The notes beneath the pieces were generated by a model. The model was not told the origin of the DNA. It made no database searches and saw nothing but the letters and a program-made list of their open reading frames with translations. A DNA stretch of 64,000 bases, taken from contig JAEWOH010000050.1 of assembly GCA_023460955.1 (NCBI GenBank), positions 1-64,000 on the forward strand, in the 5' to 3' direction. Position numbers and translations under genes: made by a program. Below, one piece after another: positions 27,944 to 37,273 of this stretch. Positions within the stretch are counted from its first letter, which is position 1, and the number at the start of each line of letters is the position of its first letter. Origin of the DNA: Bacillota bacterium (GTDB taxonomy: Bacteria; Bacillota; Clostridia; Acetivibrionales; DSM-1351).

Positions 27944-28090
27944 ATATTTACTCCGTTTAAAGTCTAATAGTTTAATTTTTTAGATATATCTATTCCGGCA
28001 ATAGTGAAGGTATCTTGTTTTGTAGAAGAACAAATGAATGTGCTTACATTTAACTTCACACCAAAATAAAAATATATGCGTACTCCTAAA

Positions 28091-28119
28091 AGAATACACC
28101 AAATCAATACTTAAAACAA
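28091..28119 (-). promoter_or_regulatory. Candidate promoter upstream of tcdA
   Basis: TTGTTT (28114-28119), 17-bp spacer, TATTCT (28091-28096) on the minus strand, about 150 bp before the tcdA start. The rest of the 379-bp gap 27944-28322 shows no gene. Confidence 0.45.
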
Positions 28120-28322
28120 GTTATGCTATGTAGTGCAAATATATAGTAATTTGTGTAAAATTTACTTTGTAATTAATTGGATTATAAAATAATAAAAAGA
28201 TGGAAATGCCGTTATAATAACTTTTACTGTTCTTGGAGTAAGTCTTTTAATATTGAAAATATTTGGGAATTAATAGAGGTAAGCGAAGGTCTGATTTGAA
28301 CCGAATGCTATTAATTATACTC

Positions 28323-29279
28323 TTACTTACTACTGGATATCATTTTTGACGCTACATTATATATAAACGTCTTTTTGGATGTTATTTCAGCTCCATCCTT
28401 TGACCTTATTTCCTGCTTAACCTTAAAACTATCCCTATTCAGCCATCCTTCAAATGCATAGCTGGAAACATAGTAATCACGTCCGCTGTTTGATTGTATT
28501 TTTATGTTCATTTTGCTGTCGAAAACCAGCTTATTGTCAATACAGCTAAAAACGATTACATTTTTCTTTAAGTTAAGTTTTAGATTTTGCGGACAGGATA
28601 AGTACGAACAGGCAATGTATTGGCCCTCGGAATTTAAAATGAATTTATTAAACAAGCCCACATCCATAAATATTTTTTCAAGTTTATAACTTTTCAAATT
28701 ATAAGAAAACAGAGTCGTGCGGAAGAAATTATTTTCTTTCTTTCCTTCCACAGAAAAGTATAATTTAGTGGCCTTTTCATTTAAAACCATGTTTTTTATT
28801 GCAAAGCCTTTATTTAATTTATTTTTTTGTATAAAAATGTTTCTCAGCTCTTTTATTTGAGTTGCATCAATACTTTTACTGACATTCTTTCCATTTAGGA
28901 TATACGTAAGCTTTAGTTTGACAAAACCATATTTGTCAAAAGTCAAAGTTGCATGCATATCGATATTCCTGCTATTATTTAAAACCTTTAGAGGTTCTTG
29001 CCGGAATTGTTTATCTGTACTTTGTTTGCCACTACTATTCTTGTCGATACTATTCTTTTCGATACTATTTTGAGTGAAATTATTCTTGCCGCTACTACTC
29101 TTATCAATGCTATTGGTGGAAGCCAATCCTCCAGACACAGTTTTAAGGTTTGAACCGATTAAATCACCATCGGTGCGGATTTTTGTGTATTTGGGCTGAG
29201 GCTTGGAAAATAAAATTAATCCACTTATCATAAGAGAAATAAATACTAGATATACAACTGAATAATAAAATTTTTTCAT
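28323..29279 (-). CDS. Exported or membrane-anchored protein of unknown function
   Basis: A 318-residue protein, not recognised. It has one N-terminal hydrophobic segment (about 6-24, 'VVYLVFISLMISGLILF'), then a low-complexity Asn/Ser/Lys/Asp linker (about residues 55-90) with imperfect repeats of the unit N-S-I-(D/E)-K-(N/S)-S-S-G-K, then a beta-rich C-terminal domain ('DMHATLTFDKYGFVKLKLTYI', 'LNEKATKLYFSVEGK'). It is likely anchored at the cell surface. The start at 29279 follows AAGGAGGC; the reading from 29324 has no SD. No neighbour suggests a function. Confidence 0.72.
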   Translation of the reverse strand: MKKFYYSVVYLVFISLMISGLILFSKPQPKYTKIRTDGDLIGSNLKTVSGGLASTNSIDKSSSGKNNFTQNSIEKNSIDKNSSGKQSTDKQFRQEPLKVLNNSRNIDMHATLTFDKYGFVKLKLTYILNGKNVSKSIDATQIKELRNIFIQKNKLNKGFAIKNMVLNEKATKLYFSVEGKKENNFFRTTLFSYNLKSYKLEKIFMDVGLFNKFILNSEGQYIACSYLSCPQNLKLNLKKNVIVFSCIDNKLVFDSKMNIKIQSNSGRDYYVSSYAFEGWLNRDSFKVKQEIRSKDGAEITSKKTFIYNVASKMISSSK

Positions 29280-29398
29280 AAATGCCTCCTTCCAAAAAAA
29301 ATATATATATTGTATTTTATACAAAATTACTAAATGTATTTACAAATAAATATTCTTTGATAAAAGTTTAGGCATTATGAACTATTTTATATTAAATA

Positions 29399-29734
29399 TT
29401 ACCTTATAATGGCATCTACGATAAGTAATAACACACCTACCATAACCGGGGTGAAGCTGTTAAAACCTAACATAAATGTACTTTTATTATCTTCTGTCAC
29501 TTCAGAGTCTTCATTGTTAGGATTGGAAAAATTGCTAAAACCCGTCCTGTTTTGATTTCTTACTATAATTATAACAATGCCAACCAAAACAAAAACAAGT
29601 CCAATAAGGAAAAAGGTCTCCTTTAAATCAAAACTGATCCTTACAGAAACTAGATACGCTAAGATACAAAACAATGCGGTTATAACAGCACTGTACGCCA
29701 GAGTTAGAATTCTCTTCAGCCTTAATCTGCTCAT
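29399..29734 (-). CDS. Small membrane protein of unknown function
   Basis: A 111-residue protein with three predicted TM segments ('LAYSAVITALFCILAYLV', 'TFFLIGLVFVLVGIVIIIV' and a C-terminal 'PVMVGVLLLIVDAIIR'), separated by an acidic Asn-rich loop 'NPNNEDSEVTEDNKSTF'. No family recognised. The ATG at 29734 has GAAGGTAGG upstream and lies 5 bp after the amidohydrolase stop, so the two are co-transcribed. Confidence 0.75.
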   Translation of the reverse strand: MSRLRLKRILTLAYSAVITALFCILAYLVSVRISFDLKETFFLIGLVFVLVGIVIIIVRNQNRTGFSNFSNPNNEDSEVTEDNKSTFMLGFNSFTPVMVGVLLLIVDAIIR

Positions 29735-29738
29735 ATAC

Positions 29739-30611
29739 CTACCTTCTTTCCGATTCAAGCATAAATAATCTATTTGCATTTACGTTAAAAATCAGTTTTT
29801 TCTGTTCAACACTAAGCTTAAAATTCATTATACGTTTTAAATCATGTATAGGACTTCCCCACGGGAAATCAGAGCCGAATAAAATTCTATCTGCACCAAT
29901 TTCATTTATAATTGATACAACTTTATCATCGTCAGGCCAGCTGGGCTCATTAACATTTATTATTTCAGGATAGCCGGTTATGACTATCGAGGTGTCAAAG
30001 TACACATTACTGTAACTTCTTGAAGCACTTTTACACAGTTCTACATTTCCATCCGCCATATGCGCTAATATTATCGGCATTTCTGGATAAGTTTCGATTA
30101 TTGGCAATATGGCTTCAAAATCAGAATATTCATTTAGTCTTGCGTTTGAAACACGTCCGCAATGTATTAAGACCGGAAAATGTTGTTCATTACAGCTTGT
30201 AAATAACTGTGCAAGCCTTTTATCTCGAACATCAAATCCCTGAGCCATTGGATGAAGCTTAATACCTTTTGCACCCTCAGCTATATAAATTTCAAGGTGA
30301 TCTGTTATATTTCCTTCCATTTCCGGATGAAAACTTACTAAGGGTATTAATTTCCCATGTGATTTTTTTGCTGTTTCAAGTGTCCATATATTATTCGCAT
30401 GAATTATTTTTGGCGGAGCAAAATTAACCATAACCGTTTTGTCAATTCCGCCTGATTTCATATTGTTTAAAACATTGTCTATAGTTCCATTACCAGGATT
30501 AGTAAATTCTATATCATATATTTTATTGAACGAAGAAATTATTTTATCTGCTATATCCTCACTTGCAAAAGTATGAACATGACTGTCAATTATCTCTATA
30601 TCATTAATCAT
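29739..30611 (-). CDS. Amidohydrolase-superfamily metal-dependent hydrolase
   Basis: A 290-residue TIM-barrel hydrolase of the Amidohydro_2 (COG2159) group. Metal ligands are 'IIDSHVHTFASE' (HxH, about residues 11-13), 'PVLIHCGRVSN', 'MPIILAHMADGN' and 'RILFGSDFPWGSP' (Asp). Members include decarboxylases and hydrolases of aromatic or cyclic substrates; this one cannot be specified. ATG with GAGG upstream. Promoter candidate at 30678-30706. Confidence 0.87.
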   Translation of the reverse strand: MINDIEIIDSHVHTFASEDIADKIISSFNKIYDIEFTNPGNGTIDNVLNNMKSGGIDKTVMVNFAPPKIIHANNIWTLETAKKSHGKLIPLVSFHPEMEGNITDHLEIYIAEGAKGIKLHPMAQGFDVRDKRLAQLFTSCNEQHFPVLIHCGRVSNARLNEYSDFEAILPIIETYPEMPIILAHMADGNVELCKSASRSYSNVYFDTSIVITGYPEIINVNEPSWPDDDKVVSIINEIGADRILFGSDFPWGSPIHDLKRIMNFKLSVEQKKLIFNVNANRLFMLESERR

Positions 30612-30677
30612 TATTATTCCTCTAAAGCTGCTGGAGCAGTAACTTATTCCGTAATCTTTTTACTTGTTGTTAATTTT

Positions 30678-30706
30678 AATATACCTCATGTTAAAAGCAA
30701 AATCAA
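30678..30706 (-). promoter_or_regulatory. Promoter of the amidohydrolase gene
   Basis: TTGATT (30701-30706), 17-bp spacer, TATATT (30678-30683) on the minus strand, 67 bp before the start codon. Confidence 0.6.
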
Positions 30707-30807
30707 TAATTCAAGTACATTGTATACAAAATAAATGTGGCCATAAGAGCATATTATTAGAAAATTATGCAATAATAACTGTAATATCATTTATCAGGAG
30801 GTAGGAA

Positions 30808-30999
30808 ATGAAAGCATCAGTAAATCAGGACGGCTGTATAAGCTGCGAATTATGTGTATCTATTTGTCCCCAAGTTTTCAGTATGAATGAAGACAATAAG
30901 GCTGAAGCCATTGAAGATGATATTCCTGAAGAATATGAACAGGATGCTGAGGATGCTAGAGATGGCTGTCCTGTAAGCGTAATAGATCTGGATGAATAA
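30808..30999 (+). CDS. Single-cluster [4Fe-4S] ferredoxin
   Basis: A 63-residue acidic ferredoxin. 'CISCELCVSICPQVF' gives the CxxCxxCxxxCP half-cluster; a fourth ligand set is 'DGCPVSVIDLDE', so it holds one [4Fe-4S] cluster. It is a Desulfovibrio/Thermotoga-type low-potential electron carrier. SD AGGAGG 8 nt before the ATG. Monocistronic, with its own terminator at 31003-31062. Confidence 0.94.
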   Translation: MKASVNQDGCISCELCVSICPQVFSMNEDNKAEAIEDDIPEEYEQDAEDARDGCPVSVIDLDE

Positions 31000-31002
31000 A
31001 AA

Positions 31003-31062
31003 AAGGGCTGCCACATAAATAATGCCTTATACACCTGCATTATTGAAACGGCAGCTCTTTTT
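31003..31062 (+). terminator. Terminator of the ferredoxin gene
   Basis: Two stacked stems: outer GGGCTGCC / GGCAGCTC and inner AATAATG / CATTATT, followed by TTTTTT. Confidence 0.85.
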
Positions 31063-31160
31063 TACTGTAATTATTGGTATTGTTCCTTGTCCTTTTGGGA
31101 ATACTTCCTCCGCCAGAACAGCGCTACATTAACACCCTATAATTATTCCCATACTAATAT

Positions 31161-33134
31161 CTATTCAGGAACTACTCCGTTAATGAGCCAATCAACAAAC
31201 TGATTTTCAGTAATTATACTTATACCCAGCTCTTTTGCTTTTTTGTTTTTTGAGGAACCGGAAAGGTTATCGTTATTGATGAGATAATTAGTTTTTGATG
31301 TTACAGAGCCCGTTACCTTACCACCCTTAGACTCGATAATGTCTTTTAATTCGTCTCTGTTTTGATACTGTTCCACCGAGCCTGTTATTACAAATACCAT
31401 ATTTTCAAATATCTGCTCTGTCTCTGCAGCCTTCACTGTTTCAAATTCCAGTACCTTCAGCAGATCCTCAACAATCAACTTCTTCCTTTCATCTGAAAAA
31501 AACCTGACATACGCATCAGCCATTACATCACCGATTCCGCTTATCTCTATCAAATCTGAGAACTTAGCATTCTGGATTGCATTCCAGTCGTATTTAAAGT
31601 TTCTGCAGATTAGTTTTGCGTTTGATAAGCCAACGTTAGGTATGCCAAGACTATATAGCAGCCTTACCGTCGAAGTTTTTCTCGCTTTGTTTACAGAAGC
31701 TACGAGTTTATTGAAGGACTTATCTCCGAAGCCTTCCATTTCGGTGATTTCCTGCTTGAACCTGTCTATGTGGAATATGTCTGCCAACTCTCTAATCAAG
31801 CCTTTTGCAATGAGCTTTTCAATAGTGGCTTCAGATAGCCCTTCAATATTCATAGCATCTCTGCTCACAAAATGAGTAAAAGACTTTATCTGTTTTGCAA
31901 GGCAGTCATCATTAACGCAGTACAGAAACTTTACTCCGTTTTCCTGCCGCAATTCCGTTTTTCCGTTACATACAGGACAGTGGTCGGGTATATCTGCAAT
32001 GCCGCTTTTGGTCAGGTTTTCAGATATTTGAGGAATAATCATGTTTGCCTTGTAAACTCCGATAGTATCACCTACACCCAGTTCCAAGCCCTCCATAATG
32101 CTTATATTATGAATACTTGCCCTGCTCACAGTTGTTCCTTCCAGTTCCACAGGTTCAAATATTGCAATAGGATTTATTAGTCCAGTCCTTGAAGCACTCC
32201 ACTCTATTTCAAGAAGTGTTGTCTCTTTTATTTCATCACGCCATTTGAAAGCTATGGAATCACGGGGGAATTTTGAGGTTGCTCCCAGAGATTCGCCGTA
32301 TGCAATATTGTCCAAGGTCAATACCAGGCCATCTGACGGAAAATCATTACCTTCTATACGTTCTGAAAACCATTGAACAGTGTCTTCTAAGTTACCTGCA
32401 TTGACTTCTTTATTTTCAACAACATCAAACCCCTGCTCTCCAAGCCATTTTATCTGAGCAAGTCTTGAATTGTTGTATTCTGCAAAATCAGCCTTCACTA
32501 AGGAAAACGCAAAGAAGTGAACATTTCTCTCTGCGGTAACTTTGTTATTAAGCTGGCGTACCGAGCCACTGCAAAGGTTTCGTGGATTTTTATATTTTGC
32601 GTCAACAGCTTCAATCTCATTATTAATTTTTATGAAATCAGAATAGCGGATTATTGCTTCCCCTCTCAAAATGAGTGCATCCTTATAGGCAATATTAACC
32701 GGAAGATTTTTAAATACCTTGGCGTTATTTGTAATTACTTCGCCTATTTCACCGCTTCCCCTGGTTACAGCCTTAACAAGGTTTCCTCCCTCATAAGTCA
32801 AAACTATGGTTAAGCCATCAAGTTTCCAGGAAAGAACTCCTGTCTGTGTGCCCAGCCATTCCTTAAGAGTACTTACTTCCTTGGTTTTGTCCAATGAAAG
32901 CATGGGCTTTTCGTGACGCTCCTTCGGAAGGCTGGAAAGTACCTCATAGCCAACGTGTATTGTAGGACTGTTTGACAGAACAATTCCTGTCTCCTTTTCA
33001 AGCTCCACAAGTTCATCATAAAGCCTGTCATACTCAATATTGGGCATAATCTCTCTGTCTTCCTGATAATACGCCTTTGCCGCCCGGTTTAATATCTCGA
33101 TTTTGTCCTTCATTATCTGAAGTTTATCATCCAT
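31161..33134 (-). CDS. ligA: NAD+-dependent DNA ligase
   Basis: A 657-residue LigA of normal size. The catalytic Lys motif is 'GVLSWKLDGLTIVLTYEGG' (the common KxDG site), followed by 'AVTRGSGEIGEVITNNAK' and the OB-fold. The Zn finger is 'CPVCNGKTELRQENGVKFLYC', then HhH repeats 'LYSLGIPNVGLSNAKLIC' and 'IEISGIGDVMADAYVRF', and a C-terminal BRCT domain ('MVFVITGSVEQYQNRDELKD'). The adenylation motif reads KLDG. It seals nicks in replication and repair. SD AAAGGAG. It follows an M50 peptidase gene by 23 bp. Confidence 0.96.
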   Translation of the reverse strand: MDDKLQIMKDKIEILNRAAKAYYQEDREIMPNIEYDRLYDELVELEKETGIVLSNSPTIHVGYEVLSSLPKERHEKPMLSLDKTKEVSTLKEWLGTQTGVLSWKLDGLTIVLTYEGGNLVKAVTRGSGEIGEVITNNAKVFKNLPVNIAYKDALILRGEAIIRYSDFIKINNEIEAVDAKYKNPRNLCSGSVRQLNNKVTAERNVHFFAFSLVKADFAEYNNSRLAQIKWLGEQGFDVVENKEVNAGNLEDTVQWFSERIEGNDFPSDGLVLTLDNIAYGESLGATSKFPRDSIAFKWRDEIKETTLLEIEWSASRTGLINPIAIFEPVELEGTTVSRASIHNISIMEGLELGVGDTIGVYKANMIIPQISENLTKSGIADIPDHCPVCNGKTELRQENGVKFLYCVNDDCLAKQIKSFTHFVSRDAMNIEGLSEATIEKLIAKGLIRELADIFHIDRFKQEITEMEGFGDKSFNKLVASVNKARKTSTVRLLYSLGIPNVGLSNAKLICRNFKYDWNAIQNAKFSDLIEISGIGDVMADAYVRFFSDERKKLIVEDLLKVLEFETVKAAETEQIFENMVFVITGSVEQYQNRDELKDIIESKGGKVTGSVTSKTNYLINNDNLSGSSKNKKAKELGISIITENQFVDWLINGVVPE

Positions 33135-33157
33135 TGTAATTCTCCTTTAAAATATTT

Positions 33158-33868
33158 CTAATACCGCCTGGCTGATTTGGCTGCTTTGCCCTTACCCTTA
33201 AAAAGTACTTTGTAAATAGCAAAAAGTGCTACTCCAAGCCATAAGACACCCCAAACTACAGCCGGTATATGAGTCAGCCTTGCTAAAAGGACAGCGTCAG
33301 TAACAGGCATTGGTCCGAAGCTGAAAAGTCCGAACACATTATTTACCTGCAAAAGAACTGTATCTACAAAGGTATCATATATTGCATATGTTACACTGCC
33401 GATACCTATTATTTCAATTACCCAGTCATGGAGTTTGTCATTTTGCAGCATGTATATAACAATTGCAAATGCTGCAAAGATTACCGAATAGAGCATTGTA
33501 AAAGATATTATTCCCGAATATTTAAACGTAACTCCAAGAAAAACTAATGCAATGAACCCTATTATGTACTTTTTGAATTTCGTATTTTTCAAAAGAAGAA
33601 TACATATTGTAAACAAAACGCTTCCAAGATATCCCCCGTTTGCTATCAGAAATGAGGAAAACCAATCCTTCGGAAGTGAGGTAACATGGCCGCTTTCATT
33701 AAAATATATCTTGAGACCGGTTATGTTTGTTCCTGTTATTGCTGCCATAAAGGCATGGCCAAGTTCGTGCAGAAAAACCGTAAACAACTTAATTGGCTTT
33801 ATAACAATAGTGTTCCATAAGGCCAACAGAACGATAAAAATAATAAGTATTCGCCAACTTTGCTTCAT
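33158..33868 (-). CDS. M50 family membrane metallopeptidase
   Basis: A 236-residue membrane protein with the zinc motif 'TVFLHELGHAFMAAITGTN' (HExxH, about residues 33-37) near the first TM and about six TM helices. This is the compact M50B-like fold. It lacks a PDZ domain, so it is not a typical RseP/SpoIVFB. It may be a site-2 protease of unknown substrate. It lies upstream of ligA in one operon, with AAGGGAG at the ATG. Confidence 0.85.
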   Translation of the reverse strand: MKQSWRILIIFIVLLALWNTIVIKPIKLFTVFLHELGHAFMAAITGTNITGLKIYFNESGHVTSLPKDWFSSFLIANGGYLGSVLFTICILLLKNTKFKKYIIGFIALVFLGVTFKYSGIISFTMLYSVIFAAFAIVIYMLQNDKLHDWVIEIIGIGSVTYAIYDTFVDTVLLQVNNVFGLFSFGPMPVTDAVLLARLTHIPAVVWGVLWLGVALFAIYKVLFKGKGKAAKSARRY

Positions 33869-33988
33869 TAAATATCTCCCTTATACCTCAATCCAAATTT
33901 AAATTTTTAGTCCATATAATTAATCCATATAAATTATACCTTCCGGAGGATTAAAAGAAAAGTTGGACTTTTAATTTGCATGTCATAA

Positions 33989-34031
33989 AAAACTCTCACC
34001 AATGGATAATCACGCTGGGTGAGAGTTTTTT
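33989..34031 (-). terminator. Terminator of gpr (bidirectional)
   Basis: Stem AAACTCTCACC / GGGTGAGAGTTT with a 17-nt loop and T/A tracts on both sides. Confidence 0.9.
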
Positions 34032-34078
34032 ATTAGTTTCATTAAATTAAAACCTTGTTGAAGGCTAGAGCAAAGTTC

Positions 34079-35086
34079 CTACATGAGATATTTCCCCATG
34101 TCCTCCATGGCGATACCTTCATGGAGAGCCATGTTAAGACCGTTAGCTACAACTTTAGATACTCTGCTGATTATGTCGTCTATTTCCTTCGGAGTTACGA
34201 TCAAATGCCCTACAAAAGGATTAAGGGCCTGTTTTATTAACTGATACTTTTCTTCCCTGTCAATATTTTTTAAGGTATTATAAAAGCTTGAATCCGAAGG
34301 AGCCTCCTTCATTAAACTGTCAATTATTAAATCCATCGCATCATTTGTAAGCGTTGCAGCATCAACAACGGTTGGGACTCCGATGGCAATGACTGGTATA
34401 CCAAGGGTTGTTTTACTGAGCTCCATTCTCTTGTTTCCTACTCCCCCTCCGGGAGCAATACCAGTGTCTGCTATCTGTATGGTGGTACTTACACGTTCCA
34501 TACTTCTGGCTGCCAAAGCATCTATTGCTATTACTGCATCAGGCTTTATTCTTTCAATAACACCTTTAACTATTTCACCGGTTTCCATGCCTGTAATACC
34601 CATAACCCCCGGGGACAAGGCGCAAACCGGTCTGATACCTTCATCCACGTGTTCCGGAACGTATTCCATAAGATGTCTGGTTACCATAAGATTTTCAATA
34701 ACCTTAGGTCCCATTGCATCGGGGGTTACATTCCAGTTCCCAAGGCCAACCACAAGCGTTGTTGAATCAGGCCTAAGGTTTAAGATGGATTTTAATTCCT
34801 TTGACATTACATCAATTGTTTTCTGGTTAATATCCGGATAATTACCCTTAAGCTCTGAAATCTCAAGTGTAATATAGTTTCCCATAGGTTTTCCTATTGC
34901 TCGTTCGCCTGTCGGAGAAGTTATCCTGACTCTGGTTATTTTTACATCATCGTCTCCGTCATTTTCCACCTCAACACCGGGAGGCGTTTTGTTTTCGGCA
35001 GCCTGCTGTTTAGCTTCGCTGCTGTTCATAAAAATTTCATGTGCTTCAATCACAAGATCTGTATACCTATTTGATAAATTAACCAT
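34079..35086 (-). CDS. gpr: Germination protease (GPR), spore endopeptidase
   Basis: A 335-residue A25 aspartic-type protease. It degrades small acid-soluble spore proteins at germination after autoprocessing of its propeptide. Recognisable stretches are 'TTLVVGLGNWNVTPDAMGP', 'VCALSPGVMGITGMETGEI', 'DAVIAIDALAARSMERV' and 'TIQIADTGIAPGGGVGNKR' (active-site Asp region). Its presence shows the organism forms endospores. Divergent from rpsT, as is common in clostridia. SD GAAAGGAAG. I did not find a clear sigma-G promoter upstream. Confidence 0.95.
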   Translation of the reverse strand: MVNLSNRYTDLVIEAHEIFMNSSEAKQQAAENKTPPGVEVENDGDDDVKITRVRITSPTGERAIGKPMGNYITLEISELKGNYPDINQKTIDVMSKELKSILNLRPDSTTLVVGLGNWNVTPDAMGPKVIENLMVTRHLMEYVPEHVDEGIRPVCALSPGVMGITGMETGEIVKGVIERIKPDAVIAIDALAARSMERVSTTIQIADTGIAPGGGVGNKRMELSKTTLGIPVIAIGVPTVVDAATLTNDAMDLIIDSLMKEAPSDSSFYNTLKNIDREEKYQLIKQALNPFVGHLIVTPKEIDDIISRVSKVVANGLNMALHEGIAMEDMGKYLM

Positions 35087-35261
35087 AGAATCTTCCTTTC
35101 AAATAATCTTTGTATTAAGTGTAATTTTGATAGTAATTTCAGCTTTATATCTATTATTTCTTATTTATCTGAATTTTAGTGATTGCTTAAGATTCTATAT
35201 GAGAAATTTGATTAATAATAAAATTCGTCGTGCAACAATATAGAAAAATAAGGGTTAATGC

Positions 35262-35290
35262 TTGCAATTTAAAAAAGTTCATGGTAAAAT
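35262..35290 (+). promoter_or_regulatory. rpsT promoter
   Basis: TTGCAA (35262-35267), 17-bp spacer, TAAAAT (35285-35290). The ~95-nt leader holds a short stem (CGGTT / AACCG, about 35313-35327) and a T8 run at 35339, a possible attenuator. Confidence 0.75.
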
Positions 35291-35392
35291 ATCATCTGTT
35301 ATGGGCAAGAAGCGGTTATAAAACCGATTAAATATTATTGTTTTTTTTGCTCACGTTATTACGCGAATCTAGGCTCGCAGGAGGTGAATACT

Positions 35393-35650
35393 TTGCCAAA
35401 TATTAAATCTGCAATAAAAAGAGTAAAGGTTACTGAGACTAAGACTTTAAAGAATACTATCAGAAAGTCAGCTCTTAAGACCACTGTAAAGAAATGTAAA
35501 GAAGCTATTGCTAACGGTGAGGGTGCTGCTGAATCCTACAAAGCAACTACCAAGGCTCTTGATAAGGCTGCAGCTAAGAACTTACTTCACAAGAACACCG
35601 CTGCGAGAAGAAAATCAAGATTAGCAAAAGCTATGAATGCGGCAAAATAA
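35393..35650 (+). CDS. rpsT: 30S ribosomal protein S20
   Basis: An 85-residue basic protein starting MPNIKSAIKRVKVTETK and ending 'HKNTAARRKSRLAKAMNAAK', the S20 signature. It binds 16S rRNA early in 30S assembly. I start at the TTG at 35393 because AGGAGG lies 8 nt upstream and S20 proteins begin MPNIKSA. A GTG at 35384 overlaps the SD. Own promoter and terminator (35667). Confidence 0.96.
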   Translation: MPNIKSAIKRVKVTETKTLKNTIRKSALKTTVKKCKEAIANGEGAAESYKATTKALDKAAAKNLLHKNTAARRKSRLAKAMNAAK

Positions 35651-35666
35651 TTCCAGATAAAAACGA

Positions 35667-35695
35667 AAACTCAGGAAATGACCTGAGTTTTTTTG
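35667..35695 (+). terminator. Terminator of rpsT
   Basis: 9-bp stem AAACTCAGG / CCTGAGTTT with a 6-nt loop, then a T run. Confidence 0.9.
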
Positions 35696-35732
35696 TTATC
35701 TCATTTTCACTAATATAATCTTTTTTTAATTA

Positions 35733-35788
35733 CATTTTTTACATCCTATACATCATTTACATCCTTTTATATCTTTTACATCTTATAC
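35733..35788. repeat. Short imperfect repeats of TTACATCCTAT type
   Basis: Five imperfect copies of a 10-12-bp T-rich unit (TTTACATC, TATACATC, TTTACATC, TTTTATATC, TTTACATC) just beyond and into the 3' end of hemW. On the transcript they form a purine-rich GATGTAAA series. Function unknown. Confidence 0.6.
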
Positions 35789-36925
35789 AAACTCTACAAA
35801 TACCTGATTGGCAAGATCCAACCCCCGATTGGTAAGGCAGATTTTTCGGCCGTCAGCCTCAATTAAGTTTCTTTTCTTTAATTTTTCAAGCTTATCAGCA
35901 TAAGTTACAAAAATATCCTGATTGAATCTATCTTCGAACTTATCTTTACTTATTCCGTCAATAAGTCTTAAACCCAGAAACATATATTCCGACATCTTTT
36001 CACAGAAGTCTCTTACATAGCGTTCTTCAACAGGCTTCTCGCCATTTTTAAGATAATTGATATAGCCTTCAATTGATGATTGATTTTCAAACCTGATATC
36101 CTGTAGGAAGGAATGTGCACCTGCTCCTAAACCAAGGTATTCAAGACAGTTCCAATAAATCAGGTTATGCTTGCATTCAAAGCCCTCTTTTGCAAAGTTA
36201 GAGAGTTCATAATGCTTATAACCCTTTTTCTTTAGATAATCAATAGTATAGTGATACATCTCCCGATCCAGTTCGTCTTCCATCTCAACCAACTTCCCGG
36301 CATCAAGCATATCACCAAATCTGGTCCCCTCTTCAATTTTAAGGTCATAGGCTGATATATGATTAATATCTAGTTCTGAGACCATCTCAAGGGTCTCTTT
36401 CCAATCCTCTAAGGTCTGACCAGGTATTCCGAATATGATATCTGCATTAATATTATCAAAACCGGCTTTCTTTGCCATTTTAACACTGGCAATAAACTCT
36501 TCAGAGGTATGTCTTCTTCCAAGATAATTAAGGAGGTGTTCCTGGTAAGCCTGTAACCCTATACTTATCCTGTTAATTCCGTATTGTCTGTATTCCCTAA
36601 GCTTCTCATCGGTTATTGTACCAGGATTGCTTTCAATGGTAATTTCGCAGGACTCGGATACGTTATACTTTTTTTTGCAGGTATCAATAATTTCACCAAG
36701 AAACTTTGGCTCGACACAGGTTGGAGTTCCGCCGCCGATAAATATTGTGCCGATATTATTGAAAACCATCTCATCCCGATACAAATCAATCTCCTTCTTC
36801 ATGCAGGCAAAGTATTCCTCTGCCAAATCCAACTTGCCTACGTAGGAATTAAAATCACAATAGTTACACTTCGAACTGCAAAAAGGAACATGAATATAAA
36901 GACCGGTTTTATTCATAAGTGACAT
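35783..36925 (-). CDS. hemW: HemW-like radical SAM protein
   Basis: A 380-residue radical SAM protein of the HemN/HemW family with the cluster motif 'PFCSSKCNYCDFNSYVGK' (CxxxCxxC). 'TIFIGGGTPTCVEPKFLGEI' and 'GINRISIGLQAYQEHLLNYLGRRHT' are diagnostic. The C-terminal HemN_C domain is 'LGLRLIDGISKDKFEDRF'. HemW is a heme chaperone rather than a coproporphyrinogen dehydrogenase; in an anaerobe the role is less clear. It is not next to lepA/hrcA here, the usual Firmicute setting. SD GGAG. See the operator-like palindrome at 36974. Confidence 0.9.
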   Translation of the reverse strand: MSLMNKTGLYIHVPFCSSKCNYCDFNSYVGKLDLAEEYFACMKKEIDLYRDEMVFNNIGTIFIGGGTPTCVEPKFLGEIIDTCKKKYNVSESCEITIESNPGTITDEKLREYRQYGINRISIGLQAYQEHLLNYLGRRHTSEEFIASVKMAKKAGFDNINADIIFGIPGQTLEDWKETLEMVSELDINHISAYDLKIEEGTRFGDMLDAGKLVEMEDELDREMYHYTIDYLKKKGYKHYELSNFAKEGFECKHNLIYWNCLEYLGLGAGAHSFLQDIRFENQSSIEGYINYLKNGEKPVEERYVRDFCEKMSEYMFLGLRLIDGISKDKFEDRFNQDIFVTYADKLEKLKKRNLIEADGRKICLTNRGLDLANQVFVEFV

Positions 36926-36967
36926 ACCTTCATCTCCTTTTGGTAATATTTTTGTGCTCCTGTATTT

Positions 36968-36996
36968 ATACTACCATATCATGATATGGGTTTCCA
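36968..36996 (-). promoter_or_regulatory. hemW promoter with palindrome filling the spacer
   Basis: TGGAAA (36991-36996), 17-bp spacer, TAGTAT (36968-36973) on the minus strand. The spacer is occupied by the perfect 16-bp palindrome CCATATCATGATATGG (36974-36989), a likely operator. Confidence 0.55.
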
Positions 36997-37273
36997 GTTG
37001 CTGCTATGATAATTTTTATCAATTTTTTCCAGTTAACTAAAATCCTTATACTACTTGCATTTTGTGACACACAAATTGTAGCTGTTCCAAAATAAAGACA
37101 TGTTTATTGGGATTTATTTCCTAAAATATATAACAAAATGTTTTTAGTTAGATCATATTTCGAGCATAAATTATTTCTTAACTCATTCATTACACTTATA
37201 TTTACATTAATCTATATGTTATACTAGATAAGATTCTAAAATTTTGTTTATTGAATGGACTGTGATATACATA

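Noticed and set aside
34383..34841. 152-codon plus-strand ORF
   Set aside because: Lies antisense within gpr, whose motifs are clear; no SD or family.
35087..35383. Sigma-G promoter for gpr
   Set aside because: No convincing TGAATA / CATACTA pair with correct spacing was found.
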